Below, one piece after another: positions 37,101 to 50,256 of a stretch of DNA of 64,000 nucleotides. The position numbers were made by a program, and so were the translations under genes. Under the pieces are notes generated by a model, which saw only the letters and a program-made list of their open reading frames with translations, was not told the DNA's origin and searched no databases. Positions within the stretch are counted from its first letter, which is position 1. Each line of letters opens with the position of its first letter. The DNA comes from Photobacterium profundum SS9 (GTDB lineage: Bacteria > Pseudomonadota > Gammaproteobacteria > Enterobacterales > Vibrionaceae). The DNA lies in NCBI RefSeq assembly GCF_000196255.1, contig NC_006371.1, forward strand, positions 1 to 64,000, written 5' to 3'.

Positions 37101-37281
37101 GCCAGTTCACAGCCTTAAAAGCTCCGCTGGAGCCATTGGCTTAATCGCCCTGAGTAAAGCTTGTGAGGAGCTGGAAATAGCTTGTAAGCAAGGTGCTGAT
37201 GAGCTGGCGTTAACGAAATTGTCAGCGGCCTTACTTGCTATCTATGCCCCTTCTATCGACAGACTGAAAGAAGAATTTTAA
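34174..37281 (+). CDS. Hybrid histidine kinase: chemoreceptor sensor half fused to TorS-like kinase half
   Basis: The protein is 1035 aa. Residues 1 to about 457 closely match the chemoreceptor encoded at 38421: TM1, tandem Cache domains ([32 protein letters not shown]), TM2 near 340-360 and a HAMP domain. From about 458 ([17 protein letters not shown]) it becomes TorS-like: second HAMP, coiled coil, kinase with His553 ([12 protein letters not shown]), ATPase boxes (VGNAIKF, DTGKGIP, GGTGLGL), receiver with Asp838 (LMDINLP) and Hpt with His979 (VHSLKSSAG). The TorS periplasmic helical sensor is absent, as are torT and torCAD nearby. The start is GTG at 34174. It is likely co-transcribed with the truncated regulator. 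Confidence 0.9.
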   Translation: MNINIRSQLSFIMCASLLTMSGFFITSLMNTEKSVLEAEQSNVSVKVAKLLNDNLKGQVDTVTRSLSYYYENSKLENIKAELATDITTFRDAIDNIYNNSDSAADAETSIHAFINEYRWDNGRYIFAYDAASIVNKANGANASIIGTSAYDKKDTNGNYYARNIVSATKANAIGFTSYHFLNPVTQKVEEKLTASFYFEPLNMVVATGEYISTLRRDELEAAINTISSSKYGQNGYFWVQDKSGKILAHPKAEIIGTIVPSTTSRIADRIKGQSEAFVKIAYENPTTKQTENKIAYARNIFPEWGWTIATGTYESDITSIQDGLTRATAEIFNDKVYMNIATAAVLLIIALLVATWSINKIVRGLVILKERIDTLSTGEADLTSRIDITSHDELGDIGKSVNNFIIYLQSMTLEISQASAHITDGIKHASETAVNTPKANDQALLEKDDVLEAPGSMTAVIRKLAAGDLSVDIPRGESDEIGHLADAISVFKKNALALREHQNELQKLVDERTTQLTEANNALNSEVAKHAKAREQAEQANKAKSSFLAHMSHEIRTPMNGIMGTLHLLDDTTLDNAQKHYTKTIISSGEILMGVLNNVLDYSKIEAGCFDINETNFRTDLIVGNVVNMLKARAKEKNIKLTYAVASDVPDYLHGDANKIIQILTNLVGNAIKFTNLGSVTIRVQLKEQLPEDRFLLKFEVLDTGKGIPERKQAVIFEPFEQVTQSEGGTGLGLPISKRFAEMLGGELMVYSEPDIGSRFILTLPLNAGEEGELISTDVTVSLTVPPLNILLVEDNETNVLVAKGFLDKLGHKVVVAMTGEMAQRAIEDHHVDIILMDINLPDTDGVTLTGRLREKANRYIPTIAFSAHVFRQDIESYLEAGLDGFLGKPVQFKRMQTVIANVYNGQSSKFDAVRDIDRDVDKEPAVTLFDYSVLEGDRQILGDGLVHDMVEMFYVRSATLTHEIKIQSSAKALELPVHSLKSSAGAIGLIALSKACEELEIACKQGADELALTKLSAALLAIYAPSIDRLKEEF

Positions 37282-37652
37282 GGAAAAAACAAGGGTGAAT
37301 GTTGTTTAATGGCATACCCTTGTTTTATTGCCTCTTTTTTGCATACTGCACTTACCGTTAACTTGTCCTAATTTTTCCGTATGATTAAGACACCTCTCAT
37401 AATCAAACATCTCTTACGCCTCGACAAAACGAACTGATTCATAACTAAGTTACTGATATTTAGGCAGCAAAGCCGACGCGCAATAGCGGGGAAAGGCAAT
37501 CTGTTCATATTTTTACGCATTTCTTTAATACTTGTTCTCAAAAAAAATACATGATTTGAATATCAACTGATTGCACGTAAGTTGTTGCATAAGCTGAAAG
37601 GAACTTCTGAGACAAGAAGTACTTCTGTTGTATTTTTCGAAGGATAGAAGAG
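37282..37652. other. Intergenic region upstream of the aphA-like gene
   Basis: This stretch begins with a terminator hairpin (37289-37324). The rest is AT-rich and should hold the promoter of the PadR gene. I see no ORF or repeat in it. Confidence 0.5.
37289..37326 (+). terminator. Terminator after the hybrid kinase gene
   Basis: AACAAGGGT (37289-37297) pairs with ACCCTTGTT (37316-37324), followed by TTATTGCC. It has a nine-base stem and a moderate T-run. Confidence 0.65.
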
Positions 37653-38234
37653 ATGTCACTACCAAATGTAATTCTAACTGTGCTGAGCAATCGCGAAGCA
37701 ACCGGTTATGATATCACCAAAGAATTCTCGCGCAGCATCGGTTATTTCTGGAAAGCGAGCCACCAACAGGTGTATCGCGAATTGAATAAAATGGCCGACA
37801 ATAACTTGGCGACCTCCCGACTTGAACCGCAAAATGGCAAACCGGATCGTAAGGTCTACGCCATTACCGAGCTCGGACGACAGGCTCTGTTTGAATGGTT
37901 CCAGGAACCTGCTCGCAATCCAAAGATCCGCGATGAGTTCTTGGCCAAACTACTGGTTTGTGGTGTTCATAATTCAGAACCATTGCAAGAACAGCTTGAG
38001 GCACTCATTCAAGAGTCTCATTCGCTAATGAACAACTATGATGAACTGGAAAAAATCCACTTCGCGAATTACAAAGAGATGGATCGCCAGTCTCGTCTTG
38101 ACCGCCTGACCCTGCGCCGCGGCATGCATAACCGTCAGGCGTGGATTAACTGGGCAGAAGAAGTCCTCATTGAACTTAAAGCAATCGAAAGTTCGAAAAG
38201 CAGCTGCGCAGGAGAAGTCCGTCTTTGTGGATAG
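37653..38234 (+). CDS. aphA: AphA-like PadR-family transcriptional regulator
   Basis: The protein is 193 aa. The N-terminal winged helix contains MSLPNVILTVLSNREATGYD and YFWKASHQQVYRELNKM, followed by GKPDRKVYAIT. The C-terminal dimerisation helices include RDEFLAKLLVCG and RLTLRRGMHNRQAWINWA. These segments closely resemble Vibrio AphA, the low-cell-density quorum-sensing master regulator, of about 179 aa. In Vibrio cholerae aphA is on chromosome I, so this may be a second copy or a relocated one; the symbol means AphA-like. GAAGGA lies just before the start. Confidence 0.82.
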   Translation: MSLPNVILTVLSNREATGYDITKEFSRSIGYFWKASHQQVYRELNKMADNNLATSRLEPQNGKPDRKVYAITELGRQALFEWFQEPARNPKIRDEFLAKLLVCGVHNSEPLQEQLEALIQESHSLMNNYDELEKIHFANYKEMDRQSRLDRLTLRRGMHNRQAWINWAEEVLIELKAIESSKSSCAGEVRLCG

Positions 38235-38420
38235 ATTGCCGGAAGTGGATATATTTGGTTGCTTCTTATAGCACGAGTATTTAAAAGTTTGTTGATAATA
38301 TGTTAGATAATAAAAATGTAGTTCGACAACCGTCATGAATATATTCTCTTTAGCGACGTAATTTAAATCTAAAAATAATATTTTTTCAAATGTTGTGTGT
38401 AGAACAAAAGGTTCAGCCCT

Positions 38421-40496
38421 ATGAATATAACAATAAAAACCAAGCTGGCCGCATTGCTATGCGTTCCATTGCTTACCATGAGTGGTTTTTTTATCACAAG
38501 TCTTATTAATACGGAAAATTCGGTTCTTGAGGCGGAAAGTAGCAATGTCAGTGTGAAGGTAGCTAAGTTGTTGAATGATAACTTAAAGGGGCAGGTCGAT
38601 ACCGTTACCCGCTCAATTTCTTATTATTATGAGAATTCGAAGCAAGAAAATATCAAGGCAGAGTTGGCGACTGATATCGCGACGTTTAGAGACACAATTG
38701 AAAGTATTTATAACAACAGTGCTTCTGCTGTCGATGCAGAAACCAGTATTAACGCTTTTATTAACCAATATCGGTGGGACGGTGGCCGTTATATCTTTGC
38801 GTATGATGCCGCAACGGTTATTAACAAGGCTAACGGCGCCAACGCCAGTATTATCGGCACCAGTGCTTATGATAAAAAAGACACCAATGGCAAATATTAT
38901 GCTCAGGATATTGTCAGTTCCGCCAAAGCCAATAAAGTTGGTTTCACCAGTTATTATTTCTTGAATCCAAGAACCAAAAATACCGAAGAAAAACTGACGG
39001 CATCGGTTTACTTCGAACCATTGAACCTGGTTATTGCAACGGGTGAGTACATCAGTACCCTAAGGCAAGATGAACTTGAGGCCGCTCTTAAGACCATCAG
39101 TTCATCTAAATACGGCCAAAATGGCTACTTTTGGGTACAAGATAAGAACGGCAAGATCCTGGCTCACCCCAAGGCAGAAGTTATCGGTACTGTCATTCCT
39201 GCAACAACATTAAAAATTGCCAACAGCATCAAAGGCCAATCCGAAGCTTTTGTTAAAATCGCTTTCGAAAACCCGGCCACCAAACAGACAGAAAACAAAT
39301 TTGTCTATGCTCGAAATATTTTCCCGGAGTGGGGCTGGACCATTGCCACCGGCACTTATGAAAGCGACGTCACTAATATTCAAGATGAGCTGACTAACGC
39401 TACGGCAGAAATTTTTGAAGACAAAGTGAATATGAGCATTGCAATTGCCGCTGCACTGCTGGTAATTGCTCTGCTGGTCGCGGCCTGGTCGATCAATAAG
39501 ATTGTTAAAGGCCTAGTAATGCTCAAAGAGCGCATTGACACCTTATCGACCGGCGAAGCCGATTTAACCTCGCGGATTGATATTACGTCACATGATGAGT
39601 TGGGCGATATTGGCAATTCGGTAAACAACTTCATTATTTATCTGCAATCCATGATCCTGGAAATTTCACAAGCCTCTGCTCATATTACTGACGGTATCAA
39701 GCAGCTTGATGTGCAGTCAGAGCAAAATAATCAGGCGTTAATTAAGCACGCGTCAGAGACGGATCAAGTCGTCGCGGCCATTACTGAAATGAGCGCAACG
39801 GCTGAAACCGTCGCACAGAATGCTACCGAGACAGCCGCTAACACCCAAAAAGCCAATGATGATGCGTTGTTGGCAAAAGACGATGTGCTTGAGGCGTCTG
39901 GCAGTATGATTGTTCTGGTGGATGAAGTGGGTACGGCATCATCGAGCATTAATACCATGAACGAGAATACTCAGCAGATTGTCAGTGTGCTAGGTGTGAT
40001 TGGTGAAATTGCCGATCAGACTAACTTGCTGGCGCTCAATGCCGCTATCGAAGCAGCACGCGCCGGAGAGCAAGGACGAGGCTTCGCCGTGGTTGCCGAT
40101 GAAGTACGATCGCTTGCTGCGCGTACCCAGTCTAGCACCGCAGAAATCAATGAGATCTTAACGATATTGCGTCAGGATGCCTCTAGTGCAGTTGCCGCAA
40201 TGGAAGTGACGAAAACAAGCTGCGAACGTACAGCTGAAAATGCTGAGCGGGTATCAAACAGCCTGGATGCGGTAACCGGATCCATTGTCGAAATCAATGA
40301 TCTCAGCACCCAAATTGCAACCGCTTCTGAGGAGCAGAGTTCAGTAACCGAAGAAGTAAGCCGTAATATGAATAACATCCGCGAGATGGTTCAGGAGTTG
40401 ACCCAAAACGGACAAGCTACGGTAGACAGTACTCAAAGCTTGGCAGCTGCCAACACCCAACTGAACACTCTGGTCAGTAAGTTTAAATTGCAATAG
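38421..40496 (+). CDS. Methyl-accepting chemotaxis protein with tandem Cache sensor
   Basis: The protein is 691 aa. TM1 is near residues 10-30 and TM2 near 345-365. Between them are two sCache_2-like units, the second with [16 protein letters not shown] and [20 protein letters not shown] ([15 protein letters not shown]) is followed by the signalling hairpin, with the conserved tip [21 protein letters not shown] and [13 protein letters not shown]. There is no C-terminal CheR-docking pentapeptide; it ends SKFKLQ. Such Cache receptors usually sense small organic acids or amino acids. Its sensor half is the same as in the hybrid kinase at 34174. Confidence 0.95.
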   Translation: MNITIKTKLAALLCVPLLTMSGFFITSLINTENSVLEAESSNVSVKVAKLLNDNLKGQVDTVTRSISYYYENSKQENIKAELATDIATFRDTIESIYNNSASAVDAETSINAFINQYRWDGGRYIFAYDAATVINKANGANASIIGTSAYDKKDTNGKYYAQDIVSSAKANKVGFTSYYFLNPRTKNTEEKLTASVYFEPLNLVIATGEYISTLRQDELEAALKTISSSKYGQNGYFWVQDKNGKILAHPKAEVIGTVIPATTLKIANSIKGQSEAFVKIAFENPATKQTENKFVYARNIFPEWGWTIATGTYESDVTNIQDELTNATAEIFEDKVNMSIAIAAALLVIALLVAAWSINKIVKGLVMLKERIDTLSTGEADLTSRIDITSHDELGDIGNSVNNFIIYLQSMILEISQASAHITDGIKQLDVQSEQNNQALIKHASETDQVVAAITEMSATAETVAQNATETAANTQKANDDALLAKDDVLEASGSMIVLVDEVGTASSSINTMNENTQQIVSVLGVIGEIADQTNLLALNAAIEAARAGEQGRGFAVVADEVRSLAARTQSSTAEINEILTILRQDASSAVAAMEVTKTSCERTAENAERVSNSLDAVTGSIVEINDLSTQIATASEEQSSVTEEVSRNMNNIREMVQELTQNGQATVDSTQSLAAANTQLNTLVSKFKLQ

Positions 40497-40548
40497 GCTT
40501 TTCAAACACAGTAATAAAGACAATTTAGCTTAAACAATCCGCTTATAA

Positions 40549-40577
40549 AGGCTTCTAAATCTAGAAGCCTTTTTTTA
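40549..40577 (+). terminator. Terminator after the chemoreceptor gene
   Basis: AGGCTTCT (40549-40556) pairs with AGAAGCCT (40563-40570) around AAATCT, followed by seven T. Confidence 0.9.
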
Positions 40578-40631
40578 TGCCGCTATTTTAAATTATTGTT
40601 ATCAAGCGGAAGTAATTAACAATAATACCAA

Positions 40632-40975
40632 TTATGAGAGCATACACTGCAGGGTTGTCACGTTGTTGTGAGTAAATAAGCGCGAACTCATTACGTATTC
40701 ACCGTCATTCAAGAAGATCTCCAGTGATGACAGATCCGCTAAAATCTGCAGTTGAATATCGGCCTGCTCAGGCATTTTTATTTCGCGGATCAACTCACCA
40801 TCGGTTTTCATAGCATGGCTGCGATCAAGTACAATGCACTGGTTATCACTGTCAACAATCAAATCGCAATAGTGCTTGCAATCATCCATCAGGCGCAGCG
40901 TTTTACTTCCCGATGCGGCCAGCTTAACGTTGTTTGCAGTTCAACACTTTTGGTCTCCAGACTCAGTGTTTCGTT
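40632..40975 (-). pseudogene. C-terminal remnant of a GH32 sucrose-6-phosphate hydrolase-like gene
   Basis: The minus-strand frame 40632-40889 ends ADLSSLEIFLNDGEYVMSSR and is typical of the C-terminal beta-sandwich of GH32 invertases. It also includes LIVDSDNQCIVLDRS. Upstream, the same protein continues with a frame change (VELQTTLS, then KLAASGSKTLRL) to about 40975, where it is cut by the IS6-derived repeat. The whole catalytic domain is missing. Confidence 0.75.
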
Positions 40976-41040
40976 GGTATTGAGCCTGATCACGCCTCAT
41001 CATTCTGGTTTGCAACAAAACACGTATTTCTTCGATAAGT
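40969..41040 (+). repeat. IS6-remnant tail and uninterrupted IS66 target site
   Basis: TTCGTTGGTATTGAGCC and GATCACGCCTCATCA, then TTGCAACAAAAC and ACGTATTTCTTCGATAAG, match 30760-30823 and continue as 32392-32410. Here no IS66 element interrupts the sequence. It marks the left edge of the segment shared by the 32 kb and 41 kb cyclodeaminase loci. Confidence 0.8.
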
Positions 41041-41132
41041 TATTAAAGGGAACTAAATTGAAAAACATAATATACTTCACAGTATAAAATATACTTTGGA
41101 GTATATTCTTATTGTGTTAATCAATCAGATGT

Positions 41133-42116
41133 GTGAAAAAAATGCTTATGGACCACTTCAATCATAGCCATGCCCCTTTTATTTTAGATGATAAAGCGGT
41201 GAGTGAATTATTGCCTAAATTAGATGTTCAATCGCTCATGAAAGAACTGTTTACCGCGATCGCAAATCAAAAGGCAGTTCAGCCAAATCAAACACTCACC
41301 CCTTTTCCTGATGATAAAGGGGACTACATTACTTACTTGGGTGCGCTAGCCGATGAAGGCGTATTTGGTGCTAAACTTTCACCGTATATAGTGACGGAAA
41401 CCACGCCGATTATTACTGCATGGACGAATTTGATGTCGATGAAGACTGGGCAGCCACTAATGTGGTGTGATTCTGGACAACTGACGGTAGAAAGAACGGC
41501 AGGAACAACGGCCCTTGCGATTGATTGCCTTGCACCTCAACAAAGCCAGCAATTGGCTATGGTCGGGGCTGGCAATGTTGCATTAGCTCATCTTCGTCAT
41601 GTGTTAGGTCTGCGTAATTGGAAAACCATTCATGTTTTCGCGCCAGAATTAAGTGACGATCTAGAGCGCCAAGCGATCGTTTGTGCCATGGACCCAAGAA
41701 TTGAAATATCAACTTCCGTCATGGATGCAACAAACCAAGCGGATGTCATCATGCTCTGCACCTCTTCAGCGACCCCAGTGATTGCTAAAGCGCATGTAAA
41801 GGCATCGGCACTGATCACTTCTATCAGTACCAACGCTGTGAACGCCCATGAAATTCCACCGGAAATGCTTAATGATATCGACGTTTATTGTGATTACAAA
41901 GAAACGACACCGAGCAGTGCGGGAGAAATGTGTTTAGCGGTTAAGTTACACGATTGGGATACCAATAACATAGTCGGAGACCTTGCAGATCTTGTTTCCG
42001 GAAAGTGTGATATGCCTGATTATAAAAGACCTGTTTTCTTCCGTTCAATTGGGTTGGGGCTGGAAGATGTTGCGATCGCTTATGGCATTTGGCAACAAGC
42101 TCTAAAAGGTGAATAA
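41133..42116 (+). CDS. Ornithine cyclodeaminase/mu-crystallin family protein
   Basis: The protein is 327 aa. It contains the Rossmann motif VGAGNVALAHLRHV, then DQADVIMLCTSSATPVI-like NAD(P)-binding strands (here TNQADVIMLCT), and ISTNAVNAHEIPPEML, the usual position for substrate contacts. Members include ornithine cyclodeaminase, alanine dehydrogenase, ketimine and iminosuccinate reductases, so the reaction cannot be assigned. It is followed after 47 bases by an aminotransferase gene, which suggests joint action on an imino or keto acid. A decayed copy lies at 32504. Confidence 0.87.
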   Translation: MKKMLMDHFNHSHAPFILDDKAVSELLPKLDVQSLMKELFTAIANQKAVQPNQTLTPFPDDKGDYITYLGALADEGVFGAKLSPYIVTETTPIITAWTNLMSMKTGQPLMWCDSGQLTVERTAGTTALAIDCLAPQQSQQLAMVGAGNVALAHLRHVLGLRNWKTIHVFAPELSDDLERQAIVCAMDPRIEISTSVMDATNQADVIMLCTSSATPVIAKAHVKASALITSISTNAVNAHEIPPEMLNDIDVYCDYKETTPSSAGEMCLAVKLHDWDTNNIVGDLADLVSGKCDMPDYKRPVFFRSIGLGLEDVAIAYGIWQQALKGE

Positions 42117-42163
42117 CCTAAAATACCAGTTACTTTTAGACCATTATTAACAAAGGATATGCT

Positions 42164-43288
42164 ATGAGAATCAAAGAGTTTGGTGTCGAGATTTGGATGA
42201 ACGAATACGAAAATAGCTGTGTCTATAATTTAGCAGAAACGTGTGTGGAGTCATTGACGGTCGAGCAGCTACTCGATATGTCGGGTAAGAGAGATTGCAT
42301 CATCAACGAACTGTTGCCCATGAAGCTGACATATGGTGCGATTGAAGGCTCTGATCGACTGCGTGATAATGTGACCGCGCTTTATCATAACCAGAAGCGC
42401 AGCAATATATTGATTACTCATGGTGCGATTGGAGCGAATGCACTGATTCATGAAACCTTAATTGAACCGGGTGATCGCGTCGTATCTGTGCTTCCTACCT
42501 ATCAGCAGCATTATTCGATCCCAGAAAGCTATGGCGCAGACGTACAGGTACTAAAGCTGAAAGAAGAAAATCAATTTTTACCCGATTTAGAACAGCTACA
42601 AAAACTCACGACGCAAAATACTCGCCTAATTACTATCAATAATCCTAATAATCCAACAGGGGCATTGATGGATGAAAGTTTATTAAAGCGAATTGTAGAC
42701 ATTGCTCGAGCTTGTGACGCATATATCTTGTGTGATGAGGTGTATCGAGGCACCGATGCTGAAGGTAATGGTTTTACGGCTTCGATAGCCGATCTATACG
42801 AGAAGGGGATCAGCACGGCAAGCATGTCGAAGTCGTTTTCCTTGGCTGGATTAAGACTTGGTTGGATTGCTGCCCCTGAAGAGCTGATTGAAAAAGTCTG
42901 CATCCATCGTGATTACAATACGATAAGCGTTGGCATGTTGAATGATCACTTTGCCTGCATTGCGTTAGAGTGTCGTGACGCCATCTTGCAAAGAAGTCGC
43001 GATATTTGTCAAACCAACCGAGCAGTGTTGGATGCTTGGGTAAAAAATGAACCACTTATTAGCTATGTGAAGCCAACATCGGGAACGATAGCGTTGCTCA
43101 AATATGATTTAGACATGTCCTCGCGCGATTTTTGCGTGAAGTTGCTTGAATCAAAAGGGGTGATGTTTACGCCCGGAAGTGTATTAGAAATGGAAGGGTA
43201 TGTACGGATAGGCTATGCCAATAACCCACAAGTACTAAAAGAAGGTTTGAAGAAGGTTTCTGAGTTTCTCGCTGAAATATCACACTAA
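42164..43288 (+). CDS. PLP-dependent class I/II aminotransferase
   Basis: The protein is 374 aa, fold type I. PNNPTGALMDE holds the conserved Asn of the cofactor pocket, YILCDEVYRG the Asp/Tyr pair, and SMSKSFSLAGLRLGW the Schiff-base lysine. YVRIGYANN near the C-terminus carries the carboxylate-binding Arg. It is preceded by AAAGGAT and likely co-transcribed with the cyclodeaminase-like gene. The substrate is unknown. A shared terminator follows. Confidence 0.88.
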   Translation: MRIKEFGVEIWMNEYENSCVYNLAETCVESLTVEQLLDMSGKRDCIINELLPMKLTYGAIEGSDRLRDNVTALYHNQKRSNILITHGAIGANALIHETLIEPGDRVVSVLPTYQQHYSIPESYGADVQVLKLKEENQFLPDLEQLQKLTTQNTRLITINNPNNPTGALMDESLLKRIVDIARACDAYILCDEVYRGTDAEGNGFTASIADLYEKGISTASMSKSFSLAGLRLGWIAAPEELIEKVCIHRDYNTISVGMLNDHFACIALECRDAILQRSRDICQTNRAVLDAWVKNEPLISYVKPTSGTIALLKYDLDMSSRDFCVKLLESKGVMFTPGSVLEMEGYVRIGYANNPQVLKEGLKKVSEFLAEISH

Positions 43289-43299
43289 GATATTTAAAT

Positions 43300-43336
43300 T
43301 CATGCCCTTAGCTTCTAGAGGGCATGATTGTTATTT
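43300..43336. terminator. Shared terminator between convergent genes
   Basis: CATGCCCT (43301-43308) pairs with AGGGCATG (43319-43326), followed by a T-rich stretch on the plus strand. It can serve both the aminotransferase and the convergent regulator gene. Confidence 0.75.
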
Positions 43337-43996
43337 TTGACGTGCTTTTTTGATCTCACGTAAATAATTGAAGACTGTTGCGCGTCCCATACTTAATACA
43401 TTCGCAACATAATCCGCCGAACTTTTTCCTTTGAAAGCTCCTTGATCAAACAGTGCCTCAACTAACAACCGCTTTTCTTGTTGTGACAATGAAGAGATAG
43501 TTTGGTGTTTACTTGTGAGCCAAGTATGAATAAAGCTATTTACTTTATCTTGCCAGTCATCATGAAATAATTTTTCAGGCTGTGGAATAAGGTTTTTGAT
43601 CGGTAATAATAGGGCTAATGCTTCTTGCGCGGCTTCGACTGGCGCCGTATTCATATTGATACATAACATGCCGATTGGGGTATTCTTTGCATCCCTTAGC
43701 ACCACACTCGTTGAGCATATCTTTTTGCCATCCCAATTTAGTTTTTCATAGGGACCAATTACCGTTTCCGCTTGATCGAAATTAACGTCTTCTAATGAGG
43801 ACGGATCACCTATTTTTCGTTTAGAGATATTATTGGCAATATAGACCACACTCTGACTGTCCAGATCGTGAATAATGACTTCAACATAATCTGAAAACAA
43901 TAGGGCAATACCATCGGCAACAGCTACATATTGCTGCAACAATATGTCTGCATTCTTAACGCTTTTACTTTGTTCCATCGTGACAACACTATTCAA
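43331..43996 (-). CDS. YheO-like PAS/HTH transcriptional regulator
   Basis: The protein is 221 aa. The N-terminal YheO-type PAS domain (VEVIIHDLDSQSVVYIANNIS ... MLCINMNTAP) is followed by a C-terminal HTH_22 domain ending SMGRATVFNYLREIKKA. Such proteins (DauR is one) often regulate neighbouring amino-acid or imino-acid genes. It faces the cyclodeaminase/aminotransferase pair and is its probable regulator. Confidence 0.85.
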   Translation of the reverse strand: MNSVVTMEQSKSVKNADILLQQYVAVADGIALLFSDYVEVIIHDLDSQSVVYIANNISKRKIGDPSSLEDVNFDQAETVIGPYEKLNWDGKKICSTSVVLRDAKNTPIGMLCINMNTAPVEAAQEALALLLPIKNLIPQPEKLFHDDWQDKVNSFIHTWLTSKHQTISSLSQQEKRLLVEALFDQGAFKGKSSADYVANVLSMGRATVFNYLREIKKARQK

Positions 43997-44300
43997 TATT
44001 TACTGACAGAATACTACCTAGCTAACGTTGTTTTGTATAGCTTCCCTCCTCGATTGTTAGGACCGTAAACACGTCTAAACTATGATTTTAGCGATATAGA
44101 AGCGGTTCTGGTGATTAGAACTTAAATTGACTGATAACCTTTGAAGTTGCAGGTTAGTTTCAGTTAACCATGTATCTACAAATGGGTATTAGCTGCTCAA
44201 AAGCAAAGGATCAGGGAGCTAACCAATATGGCTAGTGTAATGATCTTGTGCTCATCCACTGGCGTCCATACCTGTGGATGGCAAAAGGTACCTGAGTTTA
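43997..44300. other. Intergenic region, no gene seen
   Basis: This stretch of 304 bases contains the promoter of the YheO-like gene and the downstream region of the next minus-strand gene. No ORF with family features, repeat or clear operator was found. Confidence 0.5.
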
Positions 44301-45806
44301 TTAAGGCAGTATCAAGGTTGGTTTGGCTTCGAGAGAAAGGGCAAAGGTGATTTCCCAGTTCATGCCATCCATGTTTAAACGACCATTTGGCACGCCAAGA
44401 AGACCTGGACTACCAGTATCAGCTACCTCCCATTGTTGTTTTCTCGGGTTGCTGACATTACTGAAATTATCGCCTTGATCGGCATCATCCAAGGTGTATA
44501 TGTAACGGCGTCCATCAAACTCAGAGGCACCGTATACCCGTACACTATGCCCTCCCTGCCATTCGCCTTGGAAATCATACCAACTGTAAATAATGGTGAC
44601 GGCCCGCCCTAGTTGTAATTGCTCGAACATCCATTCCCATGTCGGTTCGATACCATCGCGTACAGAAACCATACCCCCTAATAACATGGTCTCAGTATCG
44701 CAATCTGCACCATTATCCCCTAATTCCAGAGATCCACTGCCTTGGTGGCGTACTGTTGTGATGGCTTGATCACCTGATTGTGTTAGGTAACCCAAGACCC
44801 CGCGAATCAGCCCACACAGGCTGGTATAGCTACCACTGTCGAGATCATGCACACCATTGCGTCGGCCAAATGTATCTACATTGGCAACCAAACTATTTTC
44901 GGGTATGGGCTCCCAAAAAAGAACATCACCTGCTGCACCTATACGGCCAATACCGCGAATATGAAATTCAGGCAAGCGCCACACGAGTGGTAAATTATCG
45001 TAGCGATCTTCGAGGTATTGTAAGGCGTTAGCATTTGCCATTGGCACGCATTGGTTTCTTGCTGCATCCAGATTTTGGTCACTGGCTTGAATGACTTGTA
45101 TTGGAAACAGGAGATCATCAGGCAGTGTTGAACTGGGTTCAATGGCTTGCGGAGGAAAACCTAGAGCCAATGAGCGAGGCGCTGATGAGCGTTGAGGGGT
45201 TGTTCGCATTCGGCCGTCGATTTCACCAGCACCTTCAGCATTGATGTGCGTAGGCAATACGCTAAAGCGCGATGAAGGAAAACGTTGTGCCAACAGTGCG
45301 ATATCAATAATAGTCGGTAACGGTTGGGTTGAAAACAAGACTGTCGCATTCACTCGCTTTTTTATCCCACGGCCTGTTTGTCCTGGTCGTAAATCAAAGT
45401 AAGAAGCGATCACTGCTGGCGATGAATTCGATGGTGAGTCTGTGTACTGCTTGTACCGTTTATGTTGTTCAGGCGCGGAAGGAACAAAAAGATTGTTGAT
45501 GACCCAGCTGTTATCTTGTCGCCGCCCATTAAGAAAAACGTTGATGTAGCCAGCACCCAAGGGGTCGCCATATCGATCGTAGAGTTGGTCGGGTATGACT
45601 TTAAATTGTCCCCAGTCGCTATTTCGAATAGTACCGACTTCGAGGTTGAAGGTGACTTGTTCAAATGTGATCGCGGGTGATGATGGTGCCAATAAGGTTA
45701 AAGGAAGCCGCTCGCTAGGGGGAGCGTGTTGGTATGAAGCATATGCGAATGATGTAAAAAAGAGTGAAATCAAGAAAGCCATGATTGCAGCTTGAATGCA
45801 TTTCAT
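44301..45806 (-). CDS. Secreted protein of unknown function with possible C39-like Cys/His pair
   Basis: The protein is 501 aa with a clear signal peptide ending near FAYASYQ. Residues 40-200 are beta-rich with no recognised domain. The C-terminal half has Cys253 in RNQCVPMANANALQYL, His420 in GGHSVRVYG and Asp440/441 in YTLDDADQGD. The spacing and context (Cys at a helix start, Gly-His strand, Asp soon after) resemble papain-fold C39-like peptidases. This is an inference from motif order only. Two further cysteines occur (SLCGLI, GADCDTE). It stands alone, without a transporter or partner gene. I do not recognise the family. Confidence 0.7.
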   Translation of the reverse strand: MKCIQAAIMAFLISLFFTSFAYASYQHAPPSERLPLTLLAPSSPAITFEQVTFNLEVGTIRNSDWGQFKVIPDQLYDRYGDPLGAGYINVFLNGRRQDNSWVINNLFVPSAPEQHKRYKQYTDSPSNSSPAVIASYFDLRPGQTGRGIKKRVNATVLFSTQPLPTIIDIALLAQRFPSSRFSVLPTHINAEGAGEIDGRMRTTPQRSSAPRSLALGFPPQAIEPSSTLPDDLLFPIQVIQASDQNLDAARNQCVPMANANALQYLEDRYDNLPLVWRLPEFHIRGIGRIGAAGDVLFWEPIPENSLVANVDTFGRRNGVHDLDSGSYTSLCGLIRGVLGYLTQSGDQAITTVRHQGSGSLELGDNGADCDTETMLLGGMVSVRDGIEPTWEWMFEQLQLGRAVTIIYSWYDFQGEWQGGHSVRVYGASEFDGRRYIYTLDDADQGDNFSNVSNPRKQQWEVADTGSPGLLGVPNGRLNMDGMNWEITFALSLEAKPTLILP

Positions 45807-46036
45807 GATCGTCGCCTTTTATCAGACAATGTTACGCGCAGTGCTTTGTCGCTATAGTCTGCGTCTATTTAACATCTGGATTAGTATCGTATTTCAAATC
45901 AAATTGAAATTCTTTCGATGAATTGAAATATCAGCATGTGCAATACAGTCAGGACTTCTGATTTATTGCTTATTGGAAGTATAGTTAGCGGTGCAGATTT
46001 CAAATTACACGAATTAAGAAAGGGAGATATTTGTCT

Positions 46037-46056
46037 AGAGCCCAACAAATTCCGCT
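46037..46056 (+). repeat. Short fragment of dispersed repeat family 1
   Basis: AGAGCCCAACAAATTC matches the inner part of the element at 5110-5391. The fragment is isolated, without terminal arms, downstream of lacZ. Confidence 0.5.
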
Positions 46057-46100
46057 AAATCGAAGCTGGGTGTACAACCATATATTTTCGTTTGGAATGA

Positions 46101-46126
46101 AAAATCCCCAAGCAGGCCTGGGGATT
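46101..46126 (-). terminator. Terminator after lacZ
   Basis: AATCCCCA (46103-46110) pairs with TGGGGATT (46119-46126). On the minus strand the stem is followed by a run of five T. Confidence 0.85.
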
Positions 46127-46150
46127 GATTATCGCTTTAGTGGGGGATAC

Positions 46151-50216
<4,066 letters not shown>

Positions 50217-50244
50217 ACGTAAATGATAATTAAACCATTTACGT
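50217..50244 (-). terminator. Terminator after the cold-shock gene
   Basis: ACGTAAATG (50217-50225) pairs with CATTTACGT (50236-50244). It lies just past the stop codon; the T-run is weak on the minus strand. Confidence 0.55.
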
Positions 50245-50256
50245 CGACTTTCGAAA

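Noticed and set aside
33436..37281. A complete TMAO respiration (tor) locus
   Set aside because: Only torR- and torS-like genes are present; torT, torC, torA and torD are absent from the window and the sensor domain is replaced.
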